A DNA stretch of 64,000 nt. Source: Bradyrhizobium sediminis (GTDB lineage: Bacteria > Pseudomonadota > Alphaproteobacteria > Rhizobiales > Xanthobacteraceae). Under the pieces are notes generated by a model. That model made no database searches, was not told the origin of the DNA, and saw only the letters and a list, made by a program, of their open reading frames with translations. Of this stretch, positions 1 to 8,660 are shown piece after piece. Each line of letters opens with the position of its first letter. Position 1 is the first letter of the stretch. Made by a program: the position numbers and the translations under genes. The stretch is taken from the NCBI RefSeq assembly GCF_018736105.1, contig NZ_CP076135.1:1548001-1612000 (forward strand), read 5' to 3'.

Positions 1-1844
1 TTCTTCACCCCCAAGAGGTCGATGCGCTGGCCGCCGGTGACCTTGACGGTCGGGATATTGAACTTGTCGGCCACGTCGGCGATGGCGCGCAACTCGTCGG
101 GCGTGGTGACGCCGCCCCACATCCGCGGCACCACCGAATAGGTGCCGTCCTTCTGGATATTGGCGTGCACGCGCTCGTTGATGTAGCGCGACTGCTGGTC
201 GTCGCGATATTCGCCGGGCCAGGTCGCGAGCAGATAATAGTTCAAGGCCGGCCGGCAGGAGTGACAGCCATTGGGTGTCTTCCACTCCATGAACTTCATG
301 ACGTCGGGAATGGCCTTCAATCCCTGCTCGACGATGACGCGGCGGGCGTCGTCATGGCTGTGATCGGTGCATTTGCACATCGGCTTGACCTTCGGCGCGG
401 CCGAATAGTCGCCGCCCAGCGTGAAGGCGAGTACCTGCTCGACCAGGCCGGTGCACGAACCGCAGGATGATGACGCTTTGGTATGGGCGCGCACGTCGTC
501 GAGCGTGAACAGCTTCTTGTCGCTGATCGCCTTGACGATCGTGCCCTTGCAGACGCCGTTGCAGCCGCAGATTTCCGTCTCGTCGCTCATGGCGGCGACC
601 GAATTCTGGCCGCTGTGGCCGCCGTCGCCGAGATTGGCGGCGCCGAACACCAGCCGCTCGCGCATCTGCGAGACGTCGGTTCCGTCGCGCAGATGCTGGA
701 AATACCAGGGGCCGTCGACGGTGTCGCCGTACAGCACCGCGCCGACGATTTTTTTGTCGCGCAGGATGATCCGCTTGTAGACGCCGCGATTGGCGTCCTG
801 CAGCACGATCTCCTCCTTGTCCGGGCCGGGCGCAAAATCGCCGGCGGAGAACAGGTCGATGCCGGTCACTTTCAGCTTGGTGGAAACCACCGAGCCGTCG
901 TAGCTGGCAAAACCCTTCTGGGCGAGATGGTTGGCGCAGACCTTGGCTTGATCGAACAGCGGAGCTACCAGGCCGTAGGTCTGGCGGCGATGCTGCACGC
1001 ATTCCCCGACGGCATAGATGCGCCCGTCATAGGTCTGCATGGTGTCGGAAACGACGATGCCGCGCTCGCAATGCAGGCCGGCCTTCCTGGCCAGTTCGAA
1101 ATTGGGACGGATGCCGACCGCCATCACGACGATGTCGGCCGGAAGCTCCGTACCATCGGCAAACCGCACGCCGGTGACGCGGTCCTCGCCCAGGATCGCC
1201 TGGGTCTGCGCCGGCATCTTGAACACCATGCCGCGCTCTTCCAGCGACTTGCGCAGCATTCCGCCCGCGACCGGATCGAGCTGCCGCTCCATCAGCGTGT
1301 CGAGCAGGTGTACGACGGTGACGTTCATGCCGCGCTTCATCAGGCCGTTGGCGGCTTCAAGACCGAGCAGGCCGCCGCCGATCACCACCGCATGGCGATG
1401 ACTGGTCGAAGCCTCGACCATGCGTTCGACGTCCTGGATGTCGCGGAAGCCGATGACGCCTCGAAGATCCTTGCCGGGCAATGGCAGCATGATCGGGTTG
1501 GAGCCGGTCGCGATCAGCAGTCGGTCATAGGGGACGCGCAGGCCTTCCGAGGTGACCACTTCGCAGGTACGGCGGTCGATCATCGTGATCGTCTCGCCCT
1601 TGCGCAGCGCGATGCCGTTGTCGTCGTACCATTGCTCGGTGTTGAGCATGATGTCGTCGACGGTCTTCTCCCCGGCGAGAACCGGCGACAGCAGGATGCG
1701 ATTGTAGTTGCCGTAGGGTTCGGAGCCGAACACCGTGATGTCATAGAGATCGGGCGCACGCTCCAGCAGCGTCTCCACGGTGCGGATGCCGGCCATGCCG
1801 TTGCCGATCACGACGAGTTTTTGCTTGATCAGTTTCTCCAGCAT
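1..1844 (-). CDS. nirB: Assimilatory nitrite reductase large subunit (partial, 3' end outside window)
   Basis: This is the N-terminal 614 residues of the NAD(P)H-dependent siroheme nitrite reductase, which reduces nitrite to ammonium in the cytoplasm. The start is the ATG that gives MLEKLIKQKLVVIGNGMAG, a Rossmann FAD-binding motif at the extreme N-terminus. A pyridine nucleotide-disulphide oxidoreductase domain fills roughly residues 1-320. A BFD-like [2Fe-2S] domain follows near 420-490 with the cysteine motifs CGCNGVC and CGSC. After it come CKCTDHSHD and CHSCRPALNYYL. The last visible residues enter the first ferredoxin-like half domain (PRMWGGVTT, VTGGQRIDLLGV). The siroheme and [4Fe-4S] cysteines lie beyond the edge and cannot be checked. 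The gene is transcribed away from the nitrate transporter, which supports an assimilatory role. Family identity is very secure. Confidence 0.96.
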   Translation of the reverse strand, partial: MLEKLIKQKLVVIGNGMAGIRTVETLLERAPDLYDITVFGSEPYGNYNRILLSPVLAGEKTVDDIMLNTEQWYDDNGIALRKGETITMIDRRTCEVVTSEGLRVPYDRLLIATGSNPIMLPLPGKDLRGVIGFRDIQDVERMVEASTSHRHAVVIGGGLLGLEAANGLMKRGMNVTVVHLLDTLMERQLDPVAGGMLRKSLEERGMVFKMPAQTQAILGEDRVTGVRFADGTELPADIVVMAVGIRPNFELARKAGLHCERGIVVSDTMQTYDGRIYAVGECVQHRRQTYGLVAPLFDQAKVCANHLAQKGFASYDGSVVSTKLKVTGIDLFSAGDFAPGPDKEEIVLQDANRGVYKRIILRDKKIVGAVLYGDTVDGPWYFQHLRDGTDVSQMRERLVFGAANLGDGGHSGQNSVAAMSDETEICGCNGVCKGTIVKAISDKKLFTLDDVRAHTKASSSCGSCTGLVEQVLAFTLGGDYSAAPKVKPMCKCTDHSHDDARRVIVEQGLKAIPDVMKFMEWKTPNGCHSCRPALNYYLLATWPGEYRDDQQSRYINERVHANIQKDGTYSVVPRMWGGVTTPDELRAIADVADKFNIPTVKVTGGQRIDLLGVK

Positions 1845-1875
1845 GGTCTGCCTTTCAAGTTCCGACGGCTCCTCG

Positions 1876-1898
1876 CAACGACGTGATGTGCGTCGTTG
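1876..1898 (-). repeat. Inverted repeat in the nirB leader
   Basis: CAACGACG and CGTCGTTG form a perfect 8-bp stem around a 7-base loop, 32-54 bases before the nirB start. In nitrate assimilation operons such leader hairpins can be antitermination targets (NasR or NasT, ANTAR proteins). No T-rich tract follows and the loop is not the usual hexaloop, so that role is only a suggestion. Confidence 0.55.
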
Positions 1899-2331
1899 AT
1901 CGGTTCGGTAAGTCCGGGATGTGGGGGAGCCCGTCCGCGGGCAGAAGACCGTCAACAATGGCAGTCCATGCCAGCCATCATTCAAGAGCCATGCCAATTG
2001 GGCTTGGTCATTTATGTCATTAATATCAAAAACTTAAATCTTGCGCGAAGGGCATTCACGCAACGCGCAGCGGCTTTCTCGCCCAAATTATCGGCCGGAG
2101 CGACCATCTCTTGTGCATGCCGTCGCTGACAATCGCGCCAGCAATCGCCGCTTTTGCAGTGAGTCATCAATACGACGCGCAGGGAATTTTCTTGCGTCGC
2201 ACAAAAAAGCACCACCATGCGTATTTTGCGGGCGTTGCTTGATGGCGGGCCGGCAGCGGGAAGAGTCTTGATCGCCCGGACCGTGCACCCAAGGCCTTGT
2301 GAATATTCGGGAAGCGCCGTGCTTAATCCGG

Positions 2332-2347
2332 TGGCACGGATATTGCT
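2332..2347 (+). promoter_or_regulatory. Sigma-54 (RpoN) promoter of the nitrate transporter gene
   Basis: The sequence TGGCACGGATATTGCT matches the RpoN consensus TGGCAC-N5-TTGCW at every fixed position. The GG (-24) and GC (-12) elements are 12 bases apart, as required. The predicted transcript begins near 2358 and would have a leader of about 117 bases. Nitrate assimilation in rhizobia is normally under NtrC and RpoN, so the context agrees. No clear NtrC dyad was found upstream. Confidence 0.85.
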
Positions 2348-2351
2348 GCCG

Positions 2352-2407
2352 TTTTCGGTGACCGAGTGCGTCTCAATGACGAGGCCGTCGCTCGCTCTCA
2401 CCGAAAA
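2352..2407 (+). repeat. Inverted repeat around the predicted transcription start
   Basis: TTTTCGGTGA at 2352-2361 is matched perfectly by TCACCGAAAA at 2398-2407, enclosing 36 bases. The left arm straddles the predicted sigma-54 start point, so this could act as a DNA operator rather than an RNA hairpin. Confidence 0.5.
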
Positions 2408-2437
2408 TCTGTCCGTTTGTGCCGAGACCGACCGCGC

Positions 2438-2466
2438 CCTCGCGTGGTGGCGGCTGAATCGCGAGG
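2438..2466 (+). promoter_or_regulatory. Hairpin covering the ribosome-binding site of the nitrate transporter gene
   Basis: CCTCGCG and CGCGAGG form a perfect 7-bp stem with a 15-base loop. The right arm contains the GCGAGG that serves as the Shine-Dalgarno sequence, 8 bases before the ATG. Folding would hide the ribosome site. Regulation of this fold is inferred. Confidence 0.45.
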
Positions 2467-2474
2467 CTATTGCA

Positions 2475-3734
2475 ATGAAGTTTGCCGAGTTCAAGAAGGC
2501 GGGGCACTGGCCGACGCTGCTGGCCGCGTTCCTCTACTTCGACATCAGTTTCATGGCGTGGGTCGCGCTCGGCCCGCTGATGATCTACATCGCGCGCGAC
2601 ATGAACCTCGCCGTCAACGAGAAGTTCACCCTGGTCGCGATACCGGTGCTGGCGGGCGCGGTGCTGCGGGTTCCGATGGGCATCCTCGCCGATCTGATCG
2701 GCGCCAAACGGACCGGAATCCTCGCGCAGTTCGTCGTGATTGTCGCAACCGCGTGGGTCTGGCACTTCGGGCTTTCCAACAAGCTTGCGATTGAAGTCTT
2801 CGGCGTGGTGCTCGGCATCGCCGGCGCATCGTTCGCGGTGGCCCTGCCGCAGGCGAGCCGCTGGTATCCGCCGCAATATCAGGGCATCGTGATGGGGATC
2901 GCCGGCGCCGGCAACATGGGGGTCGTCATCGATACGCTGCTGGCGCCCGTCATCGCCGAGAACTTCGGCTGGCAGGCGGTGTTCGGCGCACTTCTGGTTC
3001 CGATGGCCATTATCCTTGCCTTCTACACCTTCGCCGCCAAGGACGCGCCCGGCGAGCGCAAGCCGGTTTCGCTTCGGGCCTATGGCGCGCTGCTGCGCGA
3101 TTCCGACAGCCGCTGGTTCATGTTCTTCTACTTCATCACCTTCGGCGGCTTCGTCGGCCTCGCCAATGCGCTGCCGCTGTATTTCACCGTGCAATATCAC
3201 GTCTCCGGCGTCGCCGCGGGCCTGCTCGTTGCGCTGATCGTCGCCTTCGGATCGGGCTTCCGGCCGGTCGGCGGCTTCATCGCCGACCGCATCGGCGGCA
3301 TCCGCTCGCTCTCGATCCTGTTCGCCGTCGTGGTTGCGGCCTACGCCATCATCGCCTTCATGCCGGAAGGCCCTGCAGCGCCGGCACAGGCCGGCTGGTC
3401 GCTCACCGCGATGCCGCGAATTGCGTGGATCTCGGTGCTCCTGTTCTCGATCGGCGTGCTCGCGCTCGGCATGGGCAATGGCGCGGTGTTTCAGCTCATT
3501 CCGCTGCGCTTCCGCCACGAGATCGGCTTGATGACCGGGCTGGTCGGCTGCGCCGGCGGCGTGGGTGGCTTCTTCCTCGCCCAGGCGCTCGGCGTCGCCA
3601 AGGGAATGACCGGCGGGTTTGGCGCAGGCTTCCTGTTTTTCGGTTTCCTGGCATTGCTTGGCTTCGTCGGACTTGCAATGGTCAAGGTCCGGTGGCGCAC
3701 CACGTGGGGAGCCGTCTCGGGAGCGCGGGTCTGA
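2475..3734 (+). CDS. Nitrate/nitrite transporter, MFS family (NarK/NasA type)
   Basis: This 419-residue inner-membrane protein has about 12 hydrophobic segments and belongs to the nitrate/nitrite porter branch of the major facilitator family. The nitrate signature appears as GIAGAGNMG near residues 141-149, with a second glycine-rich signature GMGNGAVF in the C-terminal half. The arginine in GAVLRVPMG (residue 65) fits the substrate-binding arginine of the family. The chosen ATG follows a GCGAGG ribosome site. The reading frame stays open for 86 codons upstream, but that stretch contains the sigma-54 promoter and looks non-coding. The gene lies next to the kinase fusion and diverges from nirB, so it most likely imports nitrate for assimilation. 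Confidence 0.93.
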   Translation: MKFAEFKKAGHWPTLLAAFLYFDISFMAWVALGPLMIYIARDMNLAVNEKFTLVAIPVLAGAVLRVPMGILADLIGAKRTGILAQFVVIVATAWVWHFGLSNKLAIEVFGVVLGIAGASFAVALPQASRWYPPQYQGIVMGIAGAGNMGVVIDTLLAPVIAENFGWQAVFGALLVPMAIILAFYTFAAKDAPGERKPVSLRAYGALLRDSDSRWFMFFYFITFGGFVGLANALPLYFTVQYHVSGVAAGLLVALIVAFGSGFRPVGGFIADRIGGIRSLSILFAVVVAAYAIIAFMPEGPAAPAQAGWSLTAMPRIAWISVLLFSIGVLALGMGNGAVFQLIPLRFRHEIGLMTGLVGCAGGVGGFFLAQALGVAKGMTGGFGAGFLFFGFLALLGFVGLAMVKVRWRTTWGAVSGARV

Positions 3735-3767
3735 CGCGCGCTTGCCATTGCTGAGCGGGTCCTGCAG

Positions 3768-5474
3768 GTGACGATCGGTTCTCAGCGAAATCTTCAGGTC
3801 CGGGTCGGCTTCGTCAGCGAAACCGGCAAGCGATCCGCCAATGAGGATTATGTCGGGACCTGCCTCGGTCAAACCGGGGCGGCCAGGAACCGCGACGTCG
3901 TCGCCGCCGTCGCCGATGGCGTCGGCGGGCACCGCGGCGGCCGCGAAGCCGCCGAGGTTGCGGTACGCTGCTTCGTCGACGCCTATTATTCCCTGCCGGA
4001 AACCATGGGCGTCCGGCGCAGGGCCGCTCGCGCGCTTGAAGCCGCCAATAGCTGGATCTATGCGCAGGGCCGCGTCGATCCCCAACTCGGCGGCATGAGC
4101 TGCGCGTTCTCGTCGATCATCCTTTCGCGGCGGCTCTGCCATGTCATTCACATCGGCGACACGCGCGCCTACCGCCTCAGCGAGGGCCGCCTGGAGCGGC
4201 TGACCGCCGATCACATCGCCGGACGCGGCGATCTCGCCCATCTGCTCAACCGCGCCATCGGCTTCGAGGACTTTGCCCGGTTCGATTATGCGACTATCGG
4301 TCTGCGCCAGCACGACCGGCTCATGATCTGCAGCGACGGGGTTCACGGCGCACTCGCCGACCATCGTCTGCAGGTTCTGCTCGGCGAGCGCGCCTCGCCG
4401 GAAGAGTCGGCGCGTGCGCTGGTCGATGCCGCGCTCGCCGCCGGCAGCACCGACAACGTGACGGCACTGGTGCTGGACGTCGTCGATCTGCCGCCCGCCG
4501 ACCGCGACGAACTCACCCATTCGATCGCGACGCTTCCGATCCTGGACCTGCCGTCGACCGGCGAGGTGATCGACGATTTTGCGCTCGGCGACGTGCTGTC
4601 GGACGGCCGCTACAGCCGGCTGTTCAAGGCCACCGATCGGCGGCAGGGCCGCGAGGTGGTGCTGAAGTTTCCACATCCGCGCGTTGCCAGCGAAGGTTCC
4701 TACCGCCTCGCCTTCGTCCGCGAGGCATGGGTGGCGGCGCGGGTGCGAAGCCTGTGGATCGGCGAGATCATCGAGGTTCCGGACGAACGCCAGACGCGGC
4801 TTTACTCGGTGATGCCGCTCTATGAAGGCGAGACGCTCGAGCAACGTCTGAAGCGCCCGCCGCAACTATCGCTGGCCGAAGGCGTCGGCATCGCCACCAG
4901 GCTGGCGCGCGCGGTCGCGACCCTGCACCGGGCGGGCATCATCCATCGCGACATCAAGCCGGACAATGTAATCCTGCTGAACGGCGGCGGGCTGCGGCTG
5001 GTCGACCTCGGCGTGGCGCGGGTGCCGCTGCTGGAGGATTTTCCCGCCGAGGACATTCCGGGCACCGCAAGCTACATGGCGCCGGAACTTTTCGGCGGAC
5101 GGCAGGGCGATGAATTCTCTGATCTCTACGCCCTCGGCGTCACCGTCTATCGGATGTTTACCGCCGCCTATCCCTATGGCGAGATCGAACCGTTTTCGCG
5201 GCCGCGCTTCGGCAAACCGGTTTCGTTGTCGCGCCATCGTCCGGATCTGCCGGCCTGGCTCGATGCGGTGGTCGGCAAGGCGCTCCACGTCGATCCGGCG
5301 CAACGCTTCGGCGACGTCATCGAATTCGCGCACGAACTGGAAAATGGAGCGATGTGGGCGAAGCCCGCGGCGGCAACGCGGCAGGCGCTCTACGATCGCA
5401 ATCCGCTGCTGTTCTGGAAGATACTGTCTGCCGGCCTCGTCATTCTCGTCGCGATACTGCTGGCGCGGCATTAG
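3768..5474 (+). CDS. PP2C phosphatase / Ser-Thr protein kinase fusion, membrane-anchored
   Basis: This 568-residue protein joins two opposing enzymes. Residues 1-240 are a PP2C-type phosphatase with metal-binding aspartates in NED (27), ADGVGG (50), SDG (190) and TDN (229), and the GDTRAY motif at 130-135. Residues 270-530 are a Hanks-type kinase with VVLK (Lys300), HRDIKPDN (393-400), DLG in place of DFG (413-415) and APE (438-440). Residues 548-566 form one C-terminal membrane helix. The start is GTG, 33 bases after the transporter stop. In Pseudomonas aeruginosa a kinase gene sits between the nitrate transporter and nirB (recalled from general knowledge), so a role in controlling nitrate uptake or reduction is plausible. 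Its substrate is unknown. Confidence 0.92.
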   Translation: MTIGSQRNLQVRVGFVSETGKRSANEDYVGTCLGQTGAARNRDVVAAVADGVGGHRGGREAAEVAVRCFVDAYYSLPETMGVRRRAARALEAANSWIYAQGRVDPQLGGMSCAFSSIILSRRLCHVIHIGDTRAYRLSEGRLERLTADHIAGRGDLAHLLNRAIGFEDFARFDYATIGLRQHDRLMICSDGVHGALADHRLQVLLGERASPEESARALVDAALAAGSTDNVTALVLDVVDLPPADRDELTHSIATLPILDLPSTGEVIDDFALGDVLSDGRYSRLFKATDRRQGREVVLKFPHPRVASEGSYRLAFVREAWVAARVRSLWIGEIIEVPDERQTRLYSVMPLYEGETLEQRLKRPPQLSLAEGVGIATRLARAVATLHRAGIIHRDIKPDNVILLNGGGLRLVDLGVARVPLLEDFPAEDIPGTASYMAPELFGGRQGDEFSDLYALGVTVYRMFTAAYPYGEIEPFSRPRFGKPVSLSRHRPDLPAWLDAVVGKALHVDPAQRFGDVIEFAHELENGAMWAKPAAATRQALYDRNPLLFWKILSAGLVILVAILLARH

Positions 5475-5540
5475 CCGGCCGGTTCCGATGGCGCCGGAGC
5501 CGGCCCGGATTTTCTAGAGTTATTTCCACCTTCAGATGCT

Positions 5541-5687
5541 CCATCCTTCGAGACGGCCGCTTCGCGGCCTCCTCAGGATGAGGTCTAACTTGTTGATACA
5601 CAACGACCTCATGCTGAGGAGCGAGCATCGCGAGCGTCTCGAAGCATGGGCAACAAGCGACTCACTGACCATTAATAGTGAGTACTA
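5541..5687. repeat. Dispersed palindromic repeat, copy 1
   Basis: This 147-base stretch is nearly identical to 51957-52129. It contains nested palindromes, including GGCCGCTTCGCGGCC and paired arms reading AGGATGAGG and CCTCATGC. Its right end, AGTACTA, supplies the TAG stop codon of the minus-strand TonB receptor gene. CTAG occurs on both sides, at 5514 and 5685. It is probably non-coding and may act as a terminator. Confidence 0.85.
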
Positions 5688-8069
5688 GAACTTCAAGTTC
5701 GCGAACGCCCGCACCCCGATGCCCGGCAGCAGCACCTCGTCCTTGGTGTAGGAGACCGAGTTGCGGATATTCTCGTTCAACAGATTGTTGCCGACCAGAC
5801 CGACCGTCATCTCGCGGGCGCCGAACCGGCTCGCATCGAGCTTGGTCTTGTAGCTGACCTCCACCTTCAACAGATTGTAGCCCGCGGTCGGCGTCTCGCC
5901 GATGGCGGCGATATCGTTCTGCGCGAAGGCATGCAGCAGGTTGACGCGCATCAGCCAGTTGGCGTCGCGCCAGAACACGCCGCCGCCGACGCGCAGCGGC
6001 GGAATCCGGGGAACGTTGCTGCCGTCGGCGAAGGTGGCGCGAACGACATCGAACTGGTTCTCGATGCCCCAGATGCCGCCATGAAGCGGTCCGACGTCGA
6101 ACTGGCTCTGGAATTCGCCGCCGCGGAAGGTGGCGTCGCGCTGTGAATACCTCGCCTGGTTCAGCTCGAGCTGGTTCGGATCGGCGATGTCAACGCAAGC
6201 CGTCCCGTCGCAGGTGTTGCCGGTCAGCCGGCGGTATATGAAGCCGTTGAACTTCGTGTAGTAGCCGGTGAGTTCGAATCGCAACGGTCCTGTCGCCCGC
6301 CGCAGCCCGACCTCGATCGATTTTGCCGTTTCGATGCCGAGATCGGGATTGCCGATATCGAAAGTGGAGGTCGCATCATGTGCGCCGCGCGAAAACAGCT
6401 CGGCCGGTTTGGGCGCGCGTTCGACGTATTGACCGGTGACGCTGGCAACCAGACCCCATGGCAGATTCTGGATCAGGCCTGCGCTGGCGCTCTTCGGCGT
6501 GAAATGCAGATTGCGCGGCGTCGCAGGACCAATGCTGGCAGGGTCGATGTTGACGTCGAACACTGCCGGTATGAATGCCGGCGTTGTTCCGGAAAGATCG
6601 ACGCGCTCGATGCGCCCGGCAATCTGAGCCTTGGTGGTTTCGCTGAATTTCAGCTCGTTGAAGGCGTAGCCGGCGACCCGGTCGTTCTTGTTAGGGTCGT
6701 ACAATCCGTTCAGCGGGCTGCCCGGATCGTCCGGACTCGAGGCGGTCAGGTCCTGGTGACCGGCCTGCAGGCCGAACGCCGTCGTGACGGTCGCAAAGCG
6801 GGCGTCGAACGGCATCATCTGCAGTTCGGCGCGGCCTTCCTGATCCTTGCTCGTGAAGGTCTGCCGGACGCCTGATGTCGCCGGATCGAGCGGGTCGGCA
6901 AGCCCGATCTCGTTGTGCTTGTAGCCGGTGGCGCCGGCCCAGAACCTGACGGCCTCGATCGCGGCGGCGTCCGGCCGGTATTCGCCCTTGGCTGAAAACT
7001 TGGTCTGACGGGCGTCGATCCGGGTCTGGTGATCGGCGCCGTCGATGCCGGGGATACGATACAGCGCGTCGTTCTGCGTGATCGCCGCGCCGATGAAGCC
7101 GCCGTGGAAGATATAGGAGCCGCCGATCGACGCGCCGTCGGCCTGGGTCGACGAATTGGGCTGACGGCCGTTGACCGGCCGGGTCTGGTCGAACAGATAC
7201 GGATAGCCCGGGATGTTGTAATCGCCGGCCTTGCGGCCATAGGCGTCGGCGTGAACCGCGAAATTGCCGCCGCCGGCATCGAGCAGGATGCCGCCTTCGC
7301 CGCCGCGATCGACCGAACTGACGGCGGTTCGTGTCTCTACCGTCGCGCAGCCCGGCGACGACACAGTCGCCGATGGCGCCTTGACCGGCAGGCCATAGCT
7401 CTGGAACGGGGCCGCCGCGCAGGAGGGCAGCGCTTCCGGAATCCGGTTGTTCGCCGCGCTGACGACGCCGCCGATCGAGGTCGAGCCGTAACGCAACGCC
7501 GCGGGGCCGCGCACCACTTCGATCTGACTGGTCGCCAGGGGATCGATCGGCACGAAATGATCCTCGCCGAGATCGGAGACGCCGCCGCCGCCGACACCGT
7601 TTTCGACGATGCCGACGCGGTTGTTGTCGAGACCCCGGATGATCGGCCGGCTCGACGCGCCCGGAGCGAAGCTGGACCCGGTAATACCGGGCTTGGAAAA
7701 CAGGAGATCGCCGAGCGTGGCGCCGCCCGCCCTGCGGATTTCCTCGTTCGGCACCACGGTGACCGTCGCGAATTGATCGGTGACCACGGGCAGCACGCCC
7801 TGCTGAGGTGCGGCTGCGGCAGCCGCCGGCCGTGGCGCCGGCTCGCGATCAGGGGCGGGAACCGCGCGTGCGCCGCGTGCGGGCGTTCGCGAGGCGACCA
7901 CCGGCTTGCGCCGCTGAATCGGGCTCGGCGCGGTCACGGTGATTTCCGGCAGCTGCGTGGCGGCTGGCGGCGGCGCCGCGTCCTGGGCTGTCGCGCCGTT
8001 ACCCATCGCGCATAACAGCAGCCAGCTTGCTCCATTGATGCAGAGCGCTCGTCTTCTTTGGACTGTCAT
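5685..8069 (-). CDS. TonB-dependent outer membrane receptor, probable zinc uptake (ZnuD-like)
   Basis: This is a 794-residue outer-membrane receptor. A signal peptide at residues 1-28 (CINGASWLLLCAMGNGATAQ) decides the start; an in-frame ATG 42 codons upstream would bury it. A proline/alanine-rich linker is followed by the plug domain (TVVPNEEIRRAGG, GDLLFSKPGI, RPIIRGLDNNRVGI, EVVRGPAALRYGS). A long beta-barrel ends in VRAFANLKF, with a terminal aromatic residue. The gene lies downstream of a DUF2946 gene that carries a Zur-type palindrome in its promoter, so zinc is the likely substrate. Other metals or siderophores are possible from sequence alone. The stop codon falls in the dispersed repeat. 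Confidence 0.88.
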   Translation of the reverse strand: MTVQRRRALCINGASWLLLCAMGNGATAQDAAPPPAATQLPEITVTAPSPIQRRKPVVASRTPARGARAVPAPDREPAPRPAAAAAAPQQGVLPVVTDQFATVTVVPNEEIRRAGGATLGDLLFSKPGITGSSFAPGASSRPIIRGLDNNRVGIVENGVGGGGVSDLGEDHFVPIDPLATSQIEVVRGPAALRYGSTSIGGVVSAANNRIPEALPSCAAAPFQSYGLPVKAPSATVSSPGCATVETRTAVSSVDRGGEGGILLDAGGGNFAVHADAYGRKAGDYNIPGYPYLFDQTRPVNGRQPNSSTQADGASIGGSYIFHGGFIGAAITQNDALYRIPGIDGADHQTRIDARQTKFSAKGEYRPDAAAIEAVRFWAGATGYKHNEIGLADPLDPATSGVRQTFTSKDQEGRAELQMMPFDARFATVTTAFGLQAGHQDLTASSPDDPGSPLNGLYDPNKNDRVAGYAFNELKFSETTKAQIAGRIERVDLSGTTPAFIPAVFDVNIDPASIGPATPRNLHFTPKSASAGLIQNLPWGLVASVTGQYVERAPKPAELFSRGAHDATSTFDIGNPDLGIETAKSIEVGLRRATGPLRFELTGYYTKFNGFIYRRLTGNTCDGTACVDIADPNQLELNQARYSQRDATFRGGEFQSQFDVGPLHGGIWGIENQFDVVRATFADGSNVPRIPPLRVGGGVFWRDANWLMRVNLLHAFAQNDIAAIGETPTAGYNLLKVEVSYKTKLDASRFGAREMTVGLVGNNLLNENIRNSVSYTKDEVLLPGIGVRAFANLKF

Positions 8070-8202
8070 TGGTCCCGATCCTGACAGGCTGCGACCGGAA
8101 TTCGGAAGCGGCCTTACCGTCGATGGGCGACGGACCGATTTCGATTTGTCCCGGGGCGCCGCACATGACGCGGCGATCCCCAGGGACGGCATCAAGCAAT
8201 CG

Positions 8203-8610
8203 TCAGGAGGCGGGGGGAGCGCGAGGCTGGAAGGCGGCGCTTGCCGGGTTCAGATGGATGAACTCGGCGTCGGTGGTCAGGTATCGAAATTCGGCCGCTT
8301 GCGGCAGCAGCAGGATCGGCGGCGCCGCAAACAGCGCCGTGCCCGCCAGCGCGATGACGGCGCAGACCGCGCAGGCGTCGCCGGATTGCCGGTCGGGCTC
8401 CGGATGGGATGCAGGCTGAGCGGTGCTGTCGGCTGCATCTGGTGCGACGAGGGCGGAAGTAATGTCGGACTGCGCCGCGACCGGCTGAATTGTCGGCGCC
8501 GTCCGCGCCGCGGCCCCATGGGAATGCCCGAACGACAGCGCGAACTGCAGCGCCAGCGCCAGCAGCGCCAGCCGCGAGCCGTGTTTGATGTTCGAGCGGA
8601 ACCACTTCAT
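8203..8610 (-). CDS. DUF2946-like membrane-associated protein, probable Zur regulon member
   Basis: This small protein has 135 residues. A hydrophobic N-terminal segment (LALLALALQFALSFG) looks like a signal or anchor and is followed directly by HSHG. A second hydrophobic stretch carries CAVCAVIALAG. The paired cysteines and the histidines could bind metal, as is common in DUF2946 proteins found beside TonB receptors. The longer reading frame begins inside the Zur palindrome, so the ATG at MKWFRSN is preferred. The next gene, 133 bases downstream, is the TonB receptor, and the two probably form one transcript. The molecular function is unknown. Confidence 0.75.
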   Translation of the reverse strand: MKWFRSNIKHGSRLALLALALQFALSFGHSHGAAARTAPTIQPVAAQSDITSALVAPDAADSTAQPASHPEPDRQSGDACAVCAVIALAGTALFAAPPILLLPQAAEFRYLTTDAEFIHLNPASAAFQPRAPPAS

Positions 8611-8660
8611 GCCGACAGACGCCTTGCATCGGGGGGACCAAGACATTTCGGTTCGCCCCA

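Larger units (their letters stand above)
1845..2474. other. Divergent regulatory region between nirB and the nitrate transporter gene
   Basis: No convincing gene lies in this 630-base gap. The small ORFs on both strands lack homology-like composition and ribosome sites. The gap holds an 8-bp inverted repeat in the nirB leader, an AT-richer stretch near 2005-2045, a sigma-54 type promoter facing the transporter, a 10-bp inverted repeat around its predicted start point, and a hairpin over the transporter ribosome site. These are listed separately. Confidence 0.7.

Noticed and set aside
2373..4865. Long minus-strand reading frame of 830 codons opposite the transporter and kinase genes
   Set aside because: It is a shadow of high-GC coding sequence on the other strand, rich in Asp/Arg/His, without any recognisable domain.
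8069..8195. Earlier start of the TonB receptor at 8195
   Set aside because: It would place a 42-residue polar segment before the signal peptide; the ATG at 8069 exposes the signal.
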